From: Aestuariivita sp.
Lineage (GTDB): Bacteria > Pseudomonadota > Alphaproteobacteria > Rhodobacterales > Rhodobacteraceae
Direction of reading: 5' to 3'
DNA length: 55,665 nucleotides
Assembly: GCF_021404545.1 (NCBI RefSeq)
Contig: NZ_JAAWWD010000013.1
Coordinates: 1-55,665 of the forward strand
Below are positions 1 to 11,671 of this stretch, piece by piece (position 1 is the stretch's first letter; each line of letters opens with the position of its first letter). Made by a program: the position numbers and the translations under genes. The notes under the pieces were generated by a model, which was given only the letters and a program-made list of their open reading frames with translations, had not been told where the DNA came from and ran no database searches.

Positions 1-287
1 TGTGTTTCTGGTGTGTGTGCCTGCGAATGTACGAGTGAGGAGGCTATCATGTTTCTTTTTTTTTCAAGCAGATAGCGGCATGCGCGGTTGCGAGATTCCA
101 CATGCGCTCGGAGATGTTGATCCCCCACCGCCTTTTCCTCGGGCGCACCATCAATCTGGTCATACGCTTTGAAATCGCCGAAATACTTCGTGATCGCAGC
201 CGTCAGCGTCGTCTTGCCGTGGTCAACGTGACCAATCGTGCCGATGTTTACATGCGGCTTCGTGCGTTCAAACTTTTCCTTTGCCAT
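1..287 (-). CDS. tuf: Elongation factor Tu, N-terminal fragment cut by the contig edge
   Basis: Read leftwards from the ATG at 287, the first 53 residues are plain EF-Tu: a [20 protein letters not shown] start, then the GHVDHGKT P-loop that binds GTP, ending at GAPEEKA. EF-Tu delivers aminoacyl-tRNA to the ribosome. Left of about base 129 the frame stays open but no longer matches EF-Tu. Pieces of the expected sequence (GINIS, AHVE) can be picked out only by switching frames. This looks like base-calling or assembly error at a contig end rather than biological decay, because tuf is usually duplicated in this group and breaks assemblies. The next gene upstream is a lipoprotein. Confidence 0.9.
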   Translation of the reverse strand, partial: MAKEKFERTKPHVNIGTIGHVDHGKTTLTAAITKYFGDFKAYDQIDGAPEEKAVGDQHLRAHVESRNRACRYLLEKKRNMIASSLVHSQAHTPET

Positions 288-418
288 GTCCTGTGGCGCC
301 CTTTTGTCAAATGGGTCGCATGACCCGGTTGCGTCTGCGCGGGCGGAATATTGGGTTCGGACGAGAAAATCAAGCGCCTCCTGTGGGCGTTTGGCCAACC
401 CCGGCGGCAGGCCCGAGC

Positions 419-1093
419 CTAGCTTTCTTCGAGGATTTCCGTCACCGAGGTCTCAGCGCCGCCCCTGGCCGTTCCAGCACCGTCCGTCGCGGCTGAACTG
501 ACCCCCGAAGCGGTCTCTCCAACGGCCTCCGCCGAAACCTCGGAGCCGGGTTTGGACGCGAACCAACCCTGTTCGCGATGCTGGCGTGAGAGCCACTTTT
601 CCAGCTCACGGGCGGCGTTGAATGACAGGTTGGCCAGCTGCTCTTCCCCTGTGCTGGTCAGGCCGGACCCCACGATGAACCCCTCACCCAAGCTTTCGAA
701 GACCAGGAGCTGATGCGGTTTCTCATTCAGCTTCTTGCCCTCGGCGTCATCCCAAACGGTGATGTTGAGCACCACCGCAGATTTCGGCGTGGCCACCAAG
801 GGCACACCCGGTGGGGCCAGCGCGTATCCTTCAACGGAGATCCCGAAATGATAAAGCTGATCGCCCTCGTACCGCCCGAACCGGTCCTCAAAGGCGGCGG
901 TCAGACCCTCGACCCATTCCTCTTGCGTTGCCTCGCGTGAAACAGGGACTTTCTGCATCTTGGAGGCGATCACGATGTTATGGCCCAGCCGGAACGCGCC
1001 CAGATCGGCGCGGGAGGTCTCGTCAATGGTCTGATTGCCCGCACATCCCGCAAGCAGGGCCAATATCGAAAAAACTGCCAGAAGTCGCGGCAT
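419..1093 (-). CDS. Predicted lipoprotein of unknown function
   Basis: The start at 1093 gives a short lipoprotein signal: [17 protein letters not shown], with the lipobox LLAGC and Cys17 as the lipidated residue. An upstream in-frame start at 1150 would only add a poor leader. The mature part, about 207 residues, is soluble. The last 45 residues are low complexity, rich in Ala, Gly, Ser and Thr, suggesting a flexible tail. I see no enzyme motif. It is probably anchored in the inner or outer membrane facing the periplasm. It reads towards tuf and lies back to back with the P450 gene (96 bp between starts). Function not recognised. Confidence 0.75.
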   Translation of the reverse strand: MPRLLAVFSILALLAGCAGNQTIDETSRADLGAFRLGHNIVIASKMQKVPVSREATQEEWVEGLTAAFEDRFGRYEGDQLYHFGISVEGYALAPPGVPLVATPKSAVVLNITVWDDAEGKKLNEKPHQLLVFESLGEGFIVGSGLTSTGEEQLANLSFNAARELEKWLSRQHREQGWFASKPGSEVSAEAVGETASGVSSAATDGAGTARGGAETSVTEILEES

Positions 1094-1188
1094 CCAAATC
1101 CCCAAACCTAATGTCGGTCGGACCCTAATCCCAAACCGTTCGGGGTGCAAACCTTTGCCGGGCGGTAATCGACCCCATATAGCAGCCC

Positions 1189-2589
1189 ATGGCCGATATC
1201 AGCGGAACCCGTCCGATGCCTGAGCAATCCACCACCGATGCGCACCCTGTTGCCGTCCCTCTGGTCACCCGTCCGATGGGGCTTTGGCAAAGCTTGCAGG
1301 CCACGCGCCGCAACGTCGTCTCGATCATTCCCCAAGTGGCGACACGCCAGCGGATCGTGTCGGGACGCACGGGCACGCGCTGGCATATGGTGACCGACCC
1401 CGACGCGATCCGCCGGGTCGTTCTGGAGCGGGTGGAGATTTATCCCAAATCGGTCGTAACCAAGGCCTTGCTCAAACCGGCAATCGGTGACTCGCTCTTT
1501 ATCGCCGAGGGCGCCGACTGGCGCTGGCAGAGACGCACCGCCGCCCCGGCTTTTTCCCATCGCAACGTGATGAACCTGGCCCCGATCATGACAGGCGCCG
1601 CCGAGCGCGCGGCGCAGCGTATTGCGCGCGCGGGCCCGCAGCGGGCGGTCAACCTCTTTGACGAGATGGTGGCGGCGACCTTCGATGTGATTTCGGATGT
1701 TACCTTCTCGGACGGCAGCTCATTTGACCGCAACGCGATCCACACCGCGATTGAGGCCTATATCAATGAAGCGGGAAAAGTCTCTCTCTTCGACATTCTG
1801 GGCTTTCCCGGTTGGATCCCACGCCCCGGTCGGGTGCTGTCGGGGGCCGCGATGGCCGACATGAAACGGGCCGCCGATACCGCGATCAAGGCGCGCGCAG
1901 TGCGGGGTCCCGGCGATGTACCTGACCTTCTGGACCTCTTGCTGCAAGGCGAGGACCCCGAGACCAAGCGCCGGATGACCACGGCCGAACTGCGCGACAA
2001 TCTCTTGGCTTTTTTCGTGGCCGGGCACGAGACGACTGCCTTGTCCCTGAGCTGGGCGCTCTATCTCTGTGCCTTCGATCAGGACGTGCAGGACCGCGCC
2101 CGGGCCGAAGCGCGCGCCGTTCTGCCGGGCGCGCGCGCCGCCACGGGCGCCGATCTGGCAGAGCTGCCCTTTGTCCGGCAGATCATAGACGAGGCGCTCA
2201 GGCTCTATCCTCCGGCCGCCCTCGTCTCTCGCACCGCGCTGGCCAAAGACAACCTTTGCAACACGATGATCGAGCCCGGCGACACCGTGATCCTGCCATT
2301 CTATGCGTTACATCGTCATCACCGATTGTGGGAGGCGCCTGACGCGTTTCGCCCTGACCGGTTCGCCAATCGCAAAGCCATTGGTCGCTATGCCTATATG
2401 CCGTTCGGCGATGGGCCGCGCATCTGCATCGGTGCCAGCTTCGCGTTGCAAGAGGCGGTGATCATTCTGGCCACGCTGCTGTCGCGATTCCGGTTCATGC
2501 CGGTGCCCGGACGCGATCCCAAGCCGGTGATGATCCTGACCCTGCGACCCGAAGGCGGTGTGTGGCTTATGGCCGAGCCTGTAACCTGA
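1189..2589 (+). CDS. Cytochrome P450
   Basis: A 466-residue haem monooxygenase. The oxygen-activating I-helix motif AGHETT is at residues 278-283, the K-helix ExxR (EALR) at 335-338, and the haem loop FGDGPRICIG has the cysteine ligand at 413. There is no membrane anchor, so it should be soluble. It therefore needs separate ferredoxin and reductase partners, and none is nearby. The length and order of motifs are normal for bacterial P450s. An alternative start is the ATG at 1216. The substrate cannot be read from sequence: fatty-acid or terpenoid hydroxylation are both possible. It converges on parC. Confidence 0.93.
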   Translation: MADISGTRPMPEQSTTDAHPVAVPLVTRPMGLWQSLQATRRNVVSIIPQVATRQRIVSGRTGTRWHMVTDPDAIRRVVLERVEIYPKSVVTKALLKPAIGDSLFIAEGADWRWQRRTAAPAFSHRNVMNLAPIMTGAAERAAQRIARAGPQRAVNLFDEMVAATFDVISDVTFSDGSSFDRNAIHTAIEAYINEAGKVSLFDILGFPGWIPRPGRVLSGAAMADMKRAADTAIKARAVRGPGDVPDLLDLLLQGEDPETKRRMTTAELRDNLLAFFVAGHETTALSLSWALYLCAFDQDVQDRARAEARAVLPGARAATGADLAELPFVRQIIDEALRLYPPAALVSRTALAKDNLCNTMIEPGDTVILPFYALHRHHRLWEAPDAFRPDRFANRKAIGRYAYMPFGDGPRICIGASFALQEAVIILATLLSRFRFMPVPGRDPKPVMILTLRPEGGVWLMAEPVT

Positions 2590-2688
2590 ACCGCCGATGA
2601 CCGGCTGTGCAAAAGCATAGCTGCAGCCACGGGGCGGCCGGCGCGCCAGCGCCTGCATGTCGTGCGGGCGCCAGCCCGCTCCTTTGGA

Positions 2689-5025
<2,337 letters not shown>

Positions 5026-5226
5026 AGATGATGTGATACGCGCCCACCCGCAGGTCGTAAAGGCACCCGGCACGCCGTTTGCCATATTTTGTCGGCCTGT
5101 GCGAGGATAAGATATTCATCGCTAAGACATGGTTTCGAATCGACTTTTGCTGATAAGACTGGGAACCAGTCCGACTTGTACGCGTTCATTAGCCGAAGGA
5201 AGACAACGCCCTGGGGGGGCTGTATT

Positions 5227-5838
5227 ATGAATAAATATATTTTCGTGAGTTTCCTATTTATGGGCTGGGCCTTTTTTGAGCTGAGCGGGGGCACCGATTT
5301 CGTGCCCCGCAAGGCCGAATTGATCGCCGCCGCCGAAGCCGCACAGCAAGCCGAAGCGCAAGCCCGCTTGAACCGCATCGCGGCGCGAGCGGCACCGGTG
5401 GACCCTCCGGTAACCCAGCCAAGGATCGTCCAGGTGCGCCTGCGCGAAACCGCTCCGGTGGCCGCGCCGGTGCGGGATGTCGACACCCCCATCCTGGAAC
5501 ACGGCCCGGCAGACCCAAATCAGGATCAGCCGACGCTGATCTCACTGGAACAGAGCGCGTCACTTTTTGCGCGCCCGCTGACACAGTTCGATGACATTGC
5601 GGTATCTCAGACGCCCATCCTGTTGCAACGCAACATCGACATTCGCGAGGTGGCCGGATCACGGGTGAATATGCGCAACGGCCCGGGCACCGGATTCGGC
5701 GTTTTGACCAGCTTGCCCCGCGGGACAGAGGTCGAGGTGATCGGCAATGATGGCACCGGGTGGGTCAAACTGCGCACCCTGGAAGATCAAACCGTAGGCT
5801 GGATGGCCGAGCGATTGCTGACCGCGCCGACCGGCTGA
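5227..5838 (+). CDS. Exported SH3-domain protein
   Basis: The start at 5227 (MNKYIFVSFLFMGWAFFELS) gives an N-terminal hydrophobic segment that acts as a signal or anchor, followed by an Ala/Arg-rich linker. A bacterial SH3 domain occupies roughly residues 140-200: the RVNMRNGPGTGFGVL pattern typical of SH3b, then GWVKL and GWMAERLL. Such domains usually bind cell-wall peptides or act as adaptors in envelope proteins. An upstream in-frame ATG at 5089 would hide the hydrophobic segment and is less likely. It is divergent from parC, with about 200 bp between starts. Confidence 0.78.
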   Translation: MNKYIFVSFLFMGWAFFELSGGTDFVPRKAELIAAAEAAQQAEAQARLNRIAARAAPVDPPVTQPRIVQVRLRETAPVAAPVRDVDTPILEHGPADPNQDQPTLISLEQSASLFARPLTQFDDIAVSQTPILLQRNIDIREVAGSRVNMRNGPGTGFGVLTSLPRGTEVEVIGNDGTGWVKLRTLEDQTVGWMAERLLTAPTG

Positions 5839-5898
5839 TTGCCAAGGCGCTGGATCCACGTCACAACGGGCGCCATGAGGTCACAACGGGACATGCTC

Positions 5899-6732
5899 AT
5901 GGCGCAGAAATCCATTTTGATCACCGGATGCTCCTCCGGCATCGGTGCGGACGCGGCCCGCGGGCTGCAGGCGCGTGGCTGGCGCGTGTTCGCCTCCTGC
6001 CGTCGGGCAGAGGATTGCGCGCGGTTACGGGCCGAAGGATTTGAGAGCCCACGCATCGATTACACCGACACGGTCAGTATCACCTCGGGTCTGGCCGAGG
6101 TGCTGGAGGCCACAGGCGGCACGCTGGACGCGCTTTTCAACAACGGAGCGCACGGGTTTTTCGGAGCGGTCGAAGATCTGCCAACTCAGGGCTTGCGGGA
6201 GATTTTCGAGACCAATTTCTTTGGCTGGCACGAACTGACCCGGCAGGTCCTGCCGGTGATGCGTGCGCAAGGGCACGGGCGGGTGCTGCAATGTTCATCC
6301 GCTCTGGGATTTACCTATATCCAATGGCGCGGCGCCTATGCCGCGACCAAACGCGCGCTGGAGGCGATGAGCGATACGCTCAGGATTGAAATGCGCGGCA
6401 CGGGTATTGATGTTGTGCTGATCGAGCCTGGGCCCATCACAACGATGTTTCGCGAAAAGGGCATCCCGTTCTTCGAGCGCTGGATCGACTGGGAATCCTC
6501 CCCCCGTCGCGCGCAGTATGAAAACGGGCTGATCAAACGGCTCTATGAGGGGAGCGGCAAGCCCGATTTGTCCGAGCTTCCAGCCTCGGCCGTGACAGCC
6601 AAGGTGATCCGCGCGCTGGAGGCGCCCCGTCCCAAACCGCGCTACAAGGTGACATGGGCTACATATCTGGCCGCTGGGCTGCACCGGGCGCTGCCAGATC
6701 GCGCGCTGGATGCCATCGCATCGCGCATCTGA
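5899..6732 (+). CDS. SDR-family NAD(P)-dependent oxidoreductase
   Basis: A classical short-chain dehydrogenase. The cofactor-binding TGCSSGIG is near residue 9, NNGAHG follows the fourth strand, and the active site reads QCSSALGF followed by YAATK, giving the Ser-Tyr-Lys set. The length, 277 residues, is normal. Several close in-frame starts exist (5839, 5875, 5893, 5899); 5899 puts the Rossmann strand directly at the N-terminus. The substrate is unknown. The gene lies 60 bp after the SH3 protein on the same strand, ahead of the cobalamin adenosyltransferase group. Confidence 0.88.
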   Translation: MAQKSILITGCSSGIGADAARGLQARGWRVFASCRRAEDCARLRAEGFESPRIDYTDTVSITSGLAEVLEATGGTLDALFNNGAHGFFGAVEDLPTQGLREIFETNFFGWHELTRQVLPVMRAQGHGRVLQCSSALGFTYIQWRGAYAATKRALEAMSDTLRIEMRGTGIDVVLIEPGPITTMFREKGIPFFERWIDWESSPRRAQYENGLIKRLYEGSGKPDLSELPASAVTAKVIRALEAPRPKPRYKVTWATYLAAGLHRALPDRALDAIASRI

Positions 6733-6827
6733 CGCGGCACGCGGGCGCGGGTCCGACAAAACCGGTTCGCTTTTCGCGCCTGGGCCGCTAGATGAGCGGG
6801 GACACGTAACATGGCCAGTCAGGGAGC

Positions 6828-7028
6828 GTGACCTTGGATCCGCTATTCATTCTTATCCTTCTTGCGATCACCGCCGTAGTCATTGTCCTGATGATCGGCA
6901 TCGGCGGCTTTGCCAAGGGTGGTGCGTTCAACCTTAAATACGGAAACAAGATGATGCGCCTGCGCCTGCTCGCGCAGTTTGTGGCCGTGATTCTGATCAT
7001 GGCCTACGTGTATTTCAGCAGACAATAA
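6828..7028 (+). CDS. Small twin-transmembrane protein
   Basis: A 66-residue protein with two hydrophobic helices (about residues 6-26 and 46-63) joined by a basic, glycine-containing loop (GGFAKGGAFNLKYGNKMMR). It matches the small twin-transmembrane family common in Rhodobacteraceae, whose function is not established. The start is GTG at 6828 with AGGGAG just upstream. It ends 15 bp before the cobalamin adenosyltransferase and is likely cotranscribed with it. Confidence 0.8.
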   Translation: MTLDPLFILILLAITAVVIVLMIGIGGFAKGGAFNLKYGNKMMRLRLLAQFVAVILIMAYVYFSRQ

Positions 7029-7043
7029 CGAGAGGCGGCCCAA

Positions 7044-7616
7044 ATGGTTGTTCTGAACAAGATCTACACCAAAACCGGAGACGCAGGGGAAACCGCGCTT
7101 GGCAACGGCGCCCGCGTAGCCAAGCACGCCATGCGGGTGACCGCCTATGGCACCACGGATGAGCTGAATTCCTTTGTCGGCATGGCACGGCTGGACGCGA
7201 CCGCAGAGATGGACACGCAGCTTGAGCGCATTCAGAATGACCTTTTCGATCTGGGCGCGGATCTATGCCGTCCGGACATGGAAATGGATGCCGAAGCCGA
7301 ATACCCGCCCCTGCGTGTCGTTGCCGCCCAGGTGGTCCGCCTGGAGAGGGAGATTGATGCGATGAACAACGATCTGGACGCGCTGCGCAGTTTCATCCTG
7401 CCGGGCGGCTCGCGTTTGGCCTCGTCCCTGCATGTCTGTCGCACTGTCGCACGGCGCGCCGAACGCCTTGCCGTGGAGCTTGCCACGATGGAAGCGGTAA
7501 ACCCCGAAGCGGTCAAGTATCTGAACCGGCTGAGCGACTGGTTCTTTGTCGCGGCCCGAACGGCCAATGGCGGCGGCAAGGATGATGTTCTGTGGGTGCC
7601 AGGGGCCAACAGATGA
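7044..7616 (+). CDS. Cob(I)alamin adenosyltransferase, PduO type
   Basis: Transfers adenosyl from ATP to cob(I)alamin to make coenzyme B12. The N-terminal IYTKTGDAGETALGNG is the PduO-family ATP-binding motif, and the conserved RTVARRAER and LNRLSDWFFVAAR helices follow. The 190-residue length is typical. Known B12-dependent mutases of related bacteria are ethylmalonyl-CoA and methylmalonyl-CoA mutase. Placement next to etfBA and near hbd and mcd fits a role in acyl-CoA metabolism, though that link is inference. An array of hairpins follows the stop codon. Confidence 0.93.
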   Translation: MVVLNKIYTKTGDAGETALGNGARVAKHAMRVTAYGTTDELNSFVGMARLDATAEMDTQLERIQNDLFDLGADLCRPDMEMDAEAEYPPLRVVAAQVVRLEREIDAMNNDLDALRSFILPGGSRLASSLHVCRTVARRAERLAVELATMEAVNPEAVKYLNRLSDWFFVAARTANGGGKDDVLWVPGANR

Positions 7617-7636
7617 CCTAAGGCTGATTTGGGGTG

Positions 7637-7681
7637 CAGAAACTGACACAGTTTCTGGCCATTTTCTGAGTCAGAAAATGG
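7637..7681. repeat. Two tandem tri-loop hairpins (array 1)
   Basis: Hairpin 1 is 7637-7657: 9-bp perfect arms CAGAAACTG and CAGTTTCTG around ACA. Hairpin 2 is 7659-7681: 11-bp perfect arms CCATTTTCTGA and TCAGAAAATGG around one base. The stems are built on the same CTG/CAG core as the array at 52702-52815. They follow the adenosyltransferase stop by 20 bp and precede etfB. They could terminate or stabilise transcripts, but no T-run follows. Confidence 0.85.
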
Positions 7682-7871
7682 TGGCTCTCTGTGTGATTGA
7701 CGACAGCTTGCCTTACGTAAGCCTTCGCCACGTCAATTACGCGACGTCCACAGACCGAAAGATGACGATTTTGCCCTGTTTCCCAAGGCCACTGCCCGGT
7801 ATCAACGGCGCGAACTGAACCAAAAGCCCGAGTCGATGCCAGACCGGGCCTATGTGAGGAGAAAGACGCAT

Positions 7872-8630
7872 ATGAAGGTATTGGTACCTGTCAAACGCGT
7901 GATTGACTATAACGTGAAGGTGCGCGTGAAAGCGGACGGTTCGGGTGTTGATCTTGCGAATGTGAAGATGTCGATGAACCCGTTCGACGAGATTGCCGTC
8001 GAAGCGGCCATCCGTCTCAAAGAGGCCGGTAAGGCCGATGAGATTGTCGCGGTGTCCGTTGGGGTCAAGCAGGCTCAGGAAACACTGCGCACGGCGCTGG
8101 CCATGGGCGCGGATCGCGCGATCCTGGTGGTTGCCGCCGATGACGTGCATACCGATATCGAACCGCTTGCGGTCGCCAAGATCCTCAAAGGCGTCATTGA
8201 CGAAGAACAGCCCGGCCTGGTCATCGCGGGCAAGCAGGCCATCGACAACGACATGAACGCCACCGGCCAGATGCTCTCGGCGCTGCTGGGCTGGAGCCAG
8301 GCGACCTTTGCGTCCGAACTGGACGTGGACGGCGACAGCGCCGTTGTTACCCGCGAGGTCGACGGCGGTCTGCAAACGATCAAGGTCACGATGCCCTCGA
8401 TCGTCACCGTCGATCTGCGCCTGAACGAGCCGCGCTATGCCTCGCTGCCCAACATCATGAAGGCCAAGAAAAAGCCGCTGGATGAGAAAACCGCCGCCGA
8501 TTACGGCGTCGATGTCACACCACGGCTCGAAGTGGTCAAAACCGAAGAGCCCGCGGCGCGCGCCGCCGGGATCAAAGTGGGCTCGGTTGACGAGCTGGTC
8601 GAGAAACTCAAAGAAGCGGGGGCTGTATAA
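7872..8630 (+). CDS. etfB: Electron transfer flavoprotein, beta subunit
   Basis: EtfB, 252 residues. With EtfA it accepts electrons from acyl-CoA dehydrogenases and passes them to ETF:quinone oxidoreductase. It starts [19 protein letters not shown] and carries the conserved [16 protein letters not shown] nucleotide region. The start at 7872 is preceded by AGGAG at 7856-7860; the in-frame ATG at 7836 is rejected on that basis. The stop overlaps the etfA start by one base, so translation is coupled. The probable mcd product at 20 kb would be one electron donor. Confidence 0.96.
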   Translation: MKVLVPVKRVIDYNVKVRVKADGSGVDLANVKMSMNPFDEIAVEAAIRLKEAGKADEIVAVSVGVKQAQETLRTALAMGADRAILVVAADDVHTDIEPLAVAKILKGVIDEEQPGLVIAGKQAIDNDMNATGQMLSALLGWSQATFASELDVDGDSAVVTREVDGGLQTIKVTMPSIVTVDLRLNEPRYASLPNIMKAKKKPLDEKTAADYGVDVTPRLEVVKTEEPAARAAGIKVGSVDELVEKLKEAGAV

Positions 8631-9559
8631 TGGCTGTTCTTCTGCTGGCTGAAATCAACGATGGCGAGCTGTCGATGGACGCAACCGCCAAGGCCGTGAC
8701 GGCGGCGACGCAACTGGGTGCCGTGACCGTTCTGGCCGTGGGCGCCACCTGCGCGGCCGCTGCGGCCGCGGCGGCGACCATCGAGGGCGTGTCCAAGGTG
8801 CTGTGCGCCGAGGATGCGCTTTATGGCAAGCGTTTGGCCGAACCGGCCGCGGCGCTGATCGCCTCGCTTGCGGGCGATTACGAACATATCGTGGCACCTG
8901 CGACGACGGATGCGAAAAACATCATGCCGCGCGTGGCGGCTTTGCTGGATGTGATGGTGATCTCGGACGCCTCCGGCGTTGTCGACGGCGCCACGTTCGA
9001 GCGCCCGATCTATGCCGGCAACGCGGTGCAAACGGTCAAATCGTCGGATGCCAAGAAGGTCGTGACCTTCCGGACGTCGACCTTTGATGCGGCAGGTACC
9101 GGCGGTGCGGCTGCGGTCGAAACCATCGCCGCAGGCGACAATCCCGGCCTCAGCGAATGGGTCGAGGACAAGGTCGCGGCCTCCGACCGCCCCGAGCTGA
9201 CCTCGGCCGGTGTCGTTGTGTCGGGCGGTCGCGGTGTGGGCTCCGAAGACGACTTTGCCATGATCGAAAAACTGGCCGATAAGCTTGGCGCCGCTGTCGG
9301 CGCGTCGCGGGCCGCGGTCGATTCCGGCTATGCTCCGAACGACTGGCAAGTCGGCCAGACCGGAAAGGTGGTTGCCCCCGACCTTTACATCGCGGTCGGT
9401 ATATCGGGCGCGATCCAGCACCTGGCGGGCATGAAGGACAGCAAGATCATCGTGGCCATCAACAAGGACGAAGAGGCCCCGATTTTCCAGGTCGCCGATT
9501 TCGGCCTGGTCGCGGATCTCTTCGACGCCGTGCCCGAGCTGACCGAAAAACTCGGCTAA
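8630..9559 (+). CDS. etfA: Electron transfer flavoprotein, alpha subunit
   Basis: EtfA, 309 residues. The C-terminal FAD-binding half shows [14 protein letters not shown], then [20 protein letters not shown] and [20 protein letters not shown], all family hallmarks. The N-terminal half is the alanine-rich domain that packs against EtfB. It starts in the sequence TAATG with etfB and is followed by a strong terminator, so etfBA is probably the end of its transcript. Confidence 0.97.
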   Translation: MAVLLLAEINDGELSMDATAKAVTAATQLGAVTVLAVGATCAAAAAAAATIEGVSKVLCAEDALYGKRLAEPAAALIASLAGDYEHIVAPATTDAKNIMPRVAALLDVMVISDASGVVDGATFERPIYAGNAVQTVKSSDAKKVVTFRTSTFDAAGTGGAAAVETIAAGDNPGLSEWVEDKVAASDRPELTSAGVVVSGGRGVGSEDDFAMIEKLADKLGAAVGASRAAVDSGYAPNDWQVGQTGKVVAPDLYIAVGISGAIQHLAGMKDSKIIVAINKDEEAPIFQVADFGLVADLFDAVPELTEKLG

Positions 9560-9585
9560 AGCTCAAGGCATCGTCCAATGCACCT

Positions 9586-9616
9586 CCCCGCCGATCCTGT
9601 CGGCGGGGGTTTTTTT
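9586..9616 (+). terminator. Rho-independent terminator of etfBA
   Basis: A 9-bp perfect stem (CCCCGCCGA 9586-9594 with TCGGCGGGG 9600-9608), loop TCCTG, then seven T from 9610. It lies 26 bp after the etfA stop. Confidence 0.9.
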
Positions 9617-9703
9617 GGCGCCCAGCTCCGTCGATCCCAAACTGCCGGTATCACCGGCCCTGTTCCAGGTGCACCGATCACCTCGGCGGTGCCGTGCCAT
9701 CTG

Positions 9704-10507
9704 TCAAAGGTGATCCTTCAACACAGGCTGTAGGGCAGAAGCGATTGCTTGATGGGCCGAGACCCCGAGCATTTCCGCAGCAATGGCCCCCTCCGTCGGA
9801 CCGACCACCATACCTTCTTGGTTTTCACCGGCCCGCGCCACAGACACCTCGACAACAGCCTGCGCCGTATCGGCCACATCCTGAACCATGTCCGCACCGA
9901 TAAAGAGCGGCTCGGCCCCCAATCCCACCGGAACTGCATCTTTCAACCACAGCAGAATGACCGGGCCATCGATTGTGCCGAGCAACAGCTTCATGCGCGC
10001 GACCCAGGCCTGCTGCATCTCCGACCGGATCAGACCGAACCGCTCGGGCGACACCATTTGAAGGGTCGACAGCATATGCCGCACAAAACTGAAATCGGTA
10101 AAATCAACCTCACGAAATATCGTCTTCAACGTCTCCGACGGGCCCAGAAACCGGTCGTTGCGCCTTGGATGAACCCGGTAGTACCGATTGGACATGTACT
10201 GCGCGCCCATCACCTGGACGACCGTCATCCGTGCGCCCTTGGCCAGCGCCATCACATCGCTGTCATACAGAAACGCATCCAGACCGGCGTTCTGGCACCC
10301 AAGGTTGATCACCGGCATGTCCAAGGCCCGCTCGACCAGATCGCTGAACGGGGTCGCAACAAACCTGCCATAGGTTTCGGTCCCGCCGATCATTGCCACA
10401 TAGGCATCAGCCGGGTCTTTCTTTGGACCACGGAAGACCAGTTTGGACAGGCCGTAGCGACACGGATCATAGCCGAGCATATCTACCCGACTTGCTGCAT
10501 AACTCAT
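9704..10507 (-). CDS. DUF6473-family protein
   Basis: A soluble protein of about 267 residues from the ATG at 10507 ([19 protein letters not shown]); a GTG at 10516 would add three residues. The pattern [19 protein letters not shown]-like [23 protein letters not shown] and [23 protein letters not shown] matches a Rhodobacteraceae-restricted family of unknown function (DUF6473). The N-terminal GGTETYG followed by a NxGxxNAGLD block resembles an SGNH-hydrolase-like fold. That resemblance is my inference. It is convergent with etfA and divergent from hbd. Confidence 0.75.
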   Translation of the reverse strand: MSYAASRVDMLGYDPCRYGLSKLVFRGPKKDPADAYVAMIGGTETYGRFVATPFSDLVERALDMPVINLGCQNAGLDAFLYDSDVMALAKGARMTVVQVMGAQYMSNRYYRVHPRRNDRFLGPSETLKTIFREVDFTDFSFVRHMLSTLQMVSPERFGLIRSEMQQAWVARMKLLLGTIDGPVILLWLKDAVPVGLGAEPLFIGADMVQDVADTAQAVVEVSVARAGENQEGMVVGPTEGAIAAEMLGVSAHQAIASALQPVLKDHL

Positions 10508-10665
10508 CGGAGCCACCCTGATTTTTCACCCGCACCAAGGAGTCGCACACAAGCCTTACGAATTCGCTAAGCTATGCATTTGAAAGAATGCGGGAACTCT
10601 TGCCTCCTCTTGCTGAGGGTCGGCCTTGCCCCTATGGTCGGCCAGGCGATCAGCAGGGGGATCAG

Positions 10666-11547
10666 ATGGCGAAAGATATCCGCACAATCGGCGTCGTTGG
10701 GGCCGGACAGATGGGCAACGGCATCGCTCATGTGATGGCGCTGGCCGAGTTCGACGTGATGTTGACGGATGTCAGCGAGCAGGCCCTGAAAGACGCGGTG
10801 ACCCAGATTGAAAACAACCTCGCCCGCCAGGTCGGGCGTGGCAAGGTCAGCCAAGAGGCCATGACCGCCGCGCTGGCACGCATCTCAACCACCCTGTCGC
10901 TGCCGGATCTGGGCCAGACTGATCTGGTCATCGAAGCCGCGACCGAACGCGAAAGCGTCAAACAGGCGATTTTTGAAGATCTGCTGCCGCATCTCAAACC
11001 CGACACGATCCTGACCTCCAACACCTCGTCGATTTCGATCACGCGGCTCGCCAGCCGCACGGATCGACCCGAGAAATTCATGGGGTTTCATTTCATGAAC
11101 CCTGTGCCCGTGATGCAGCTTGTCGAGTTGATCCGCGGCATCGCCACCGATGAAGAGACGTTTCAGTCCTGCAAGACCGTCGTCGACAAGCTGGGCAAGA
11201 CGGCCGCCAGCGCCGAGGATTTTCCCGCATTTATCGTAAACCGCATCCTGATGCCGATGATCAACGAAGCGGTCTATACGCTCTATGAAGGGGTCGGGTC
11301 GGTTAAATCCATTGATCAGTCGATGAAACTGGGTGCCAACCATCCGATGGGTCCGCTGGAGCTGGCCGATTTCATCGGGCTGGACACCTGCCTGGCCATC
11401 ATGAACGTGCTGCATGACGGGCTTGCGGATACCAAGTACCGCCCCTGTCCGCTTCTTACCAAATATGTCGAGGCGGGCTGGCTGGGCCGCAAAACCGAAC
11501 GCGGATTTTATGACTACCGGGGCGATCATCCGGTGCCTACCCGGTGA
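10666..11547 (+). CDS. hbd: 3-hydroxybutyryl-CoA dehydrogenase
   Basis: Converts (S)-3-hydroxybutyryl-CoA to acetoacetyl-CoA with NAD(P). The 293-residue protein from the ATG at 10666 begins IRTIGVVGAGQMGNGIAH (dinucleotide fold). The catalytic region GFHFMNPVPVMQLVELI contains the conserved His, and the dimerisation domain includes RILMPMINEAVYTLYEGV and GANHPMGPLELADFIGLD. The preceding CAGGGGGATCAG provides the ribosome-binding site; an in-frame ATG at 10588 lies too far upstream. It sits close to etfBA, as in related genomes. Confidence 0.95.
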   Translation: MAKDIRTIGVVGAGQMGNGIAHVMALAEFDVMLTDVSEQALKDAVTQIENNLARQVGRGKVSQEAMTAALARISTTLSLPDLGQTDLVIEAATERESVKQAIFEDLLPHLKPDTILTSNTSSISITRLASRTDRPEKFMGFHFMNPVPVMQLVELIRGIATDEETFQSCKTVVDKLGKTAASAEDFPAFIVNRILMPMINEAVYTLYEGVGSVKSIDQSMKLGANHPMGPLELADFIGLDTCLAIMNVLHDGLADTKYRPCPLLTKYVEAGWLGRKTERGFYDYRGDHPVPTR

Positions 11548-11671
11548 CGGATACTGCGGTTTGTGGCAGATGGAACCGCTCGATACCCACCTCATGGCCC
11601 GGATGTCCGGAACTGGCCGCCGCGCGGCACGCGCGCACTAAAATCCTGTGCGGCGCAGCCGCTCAATTGGA

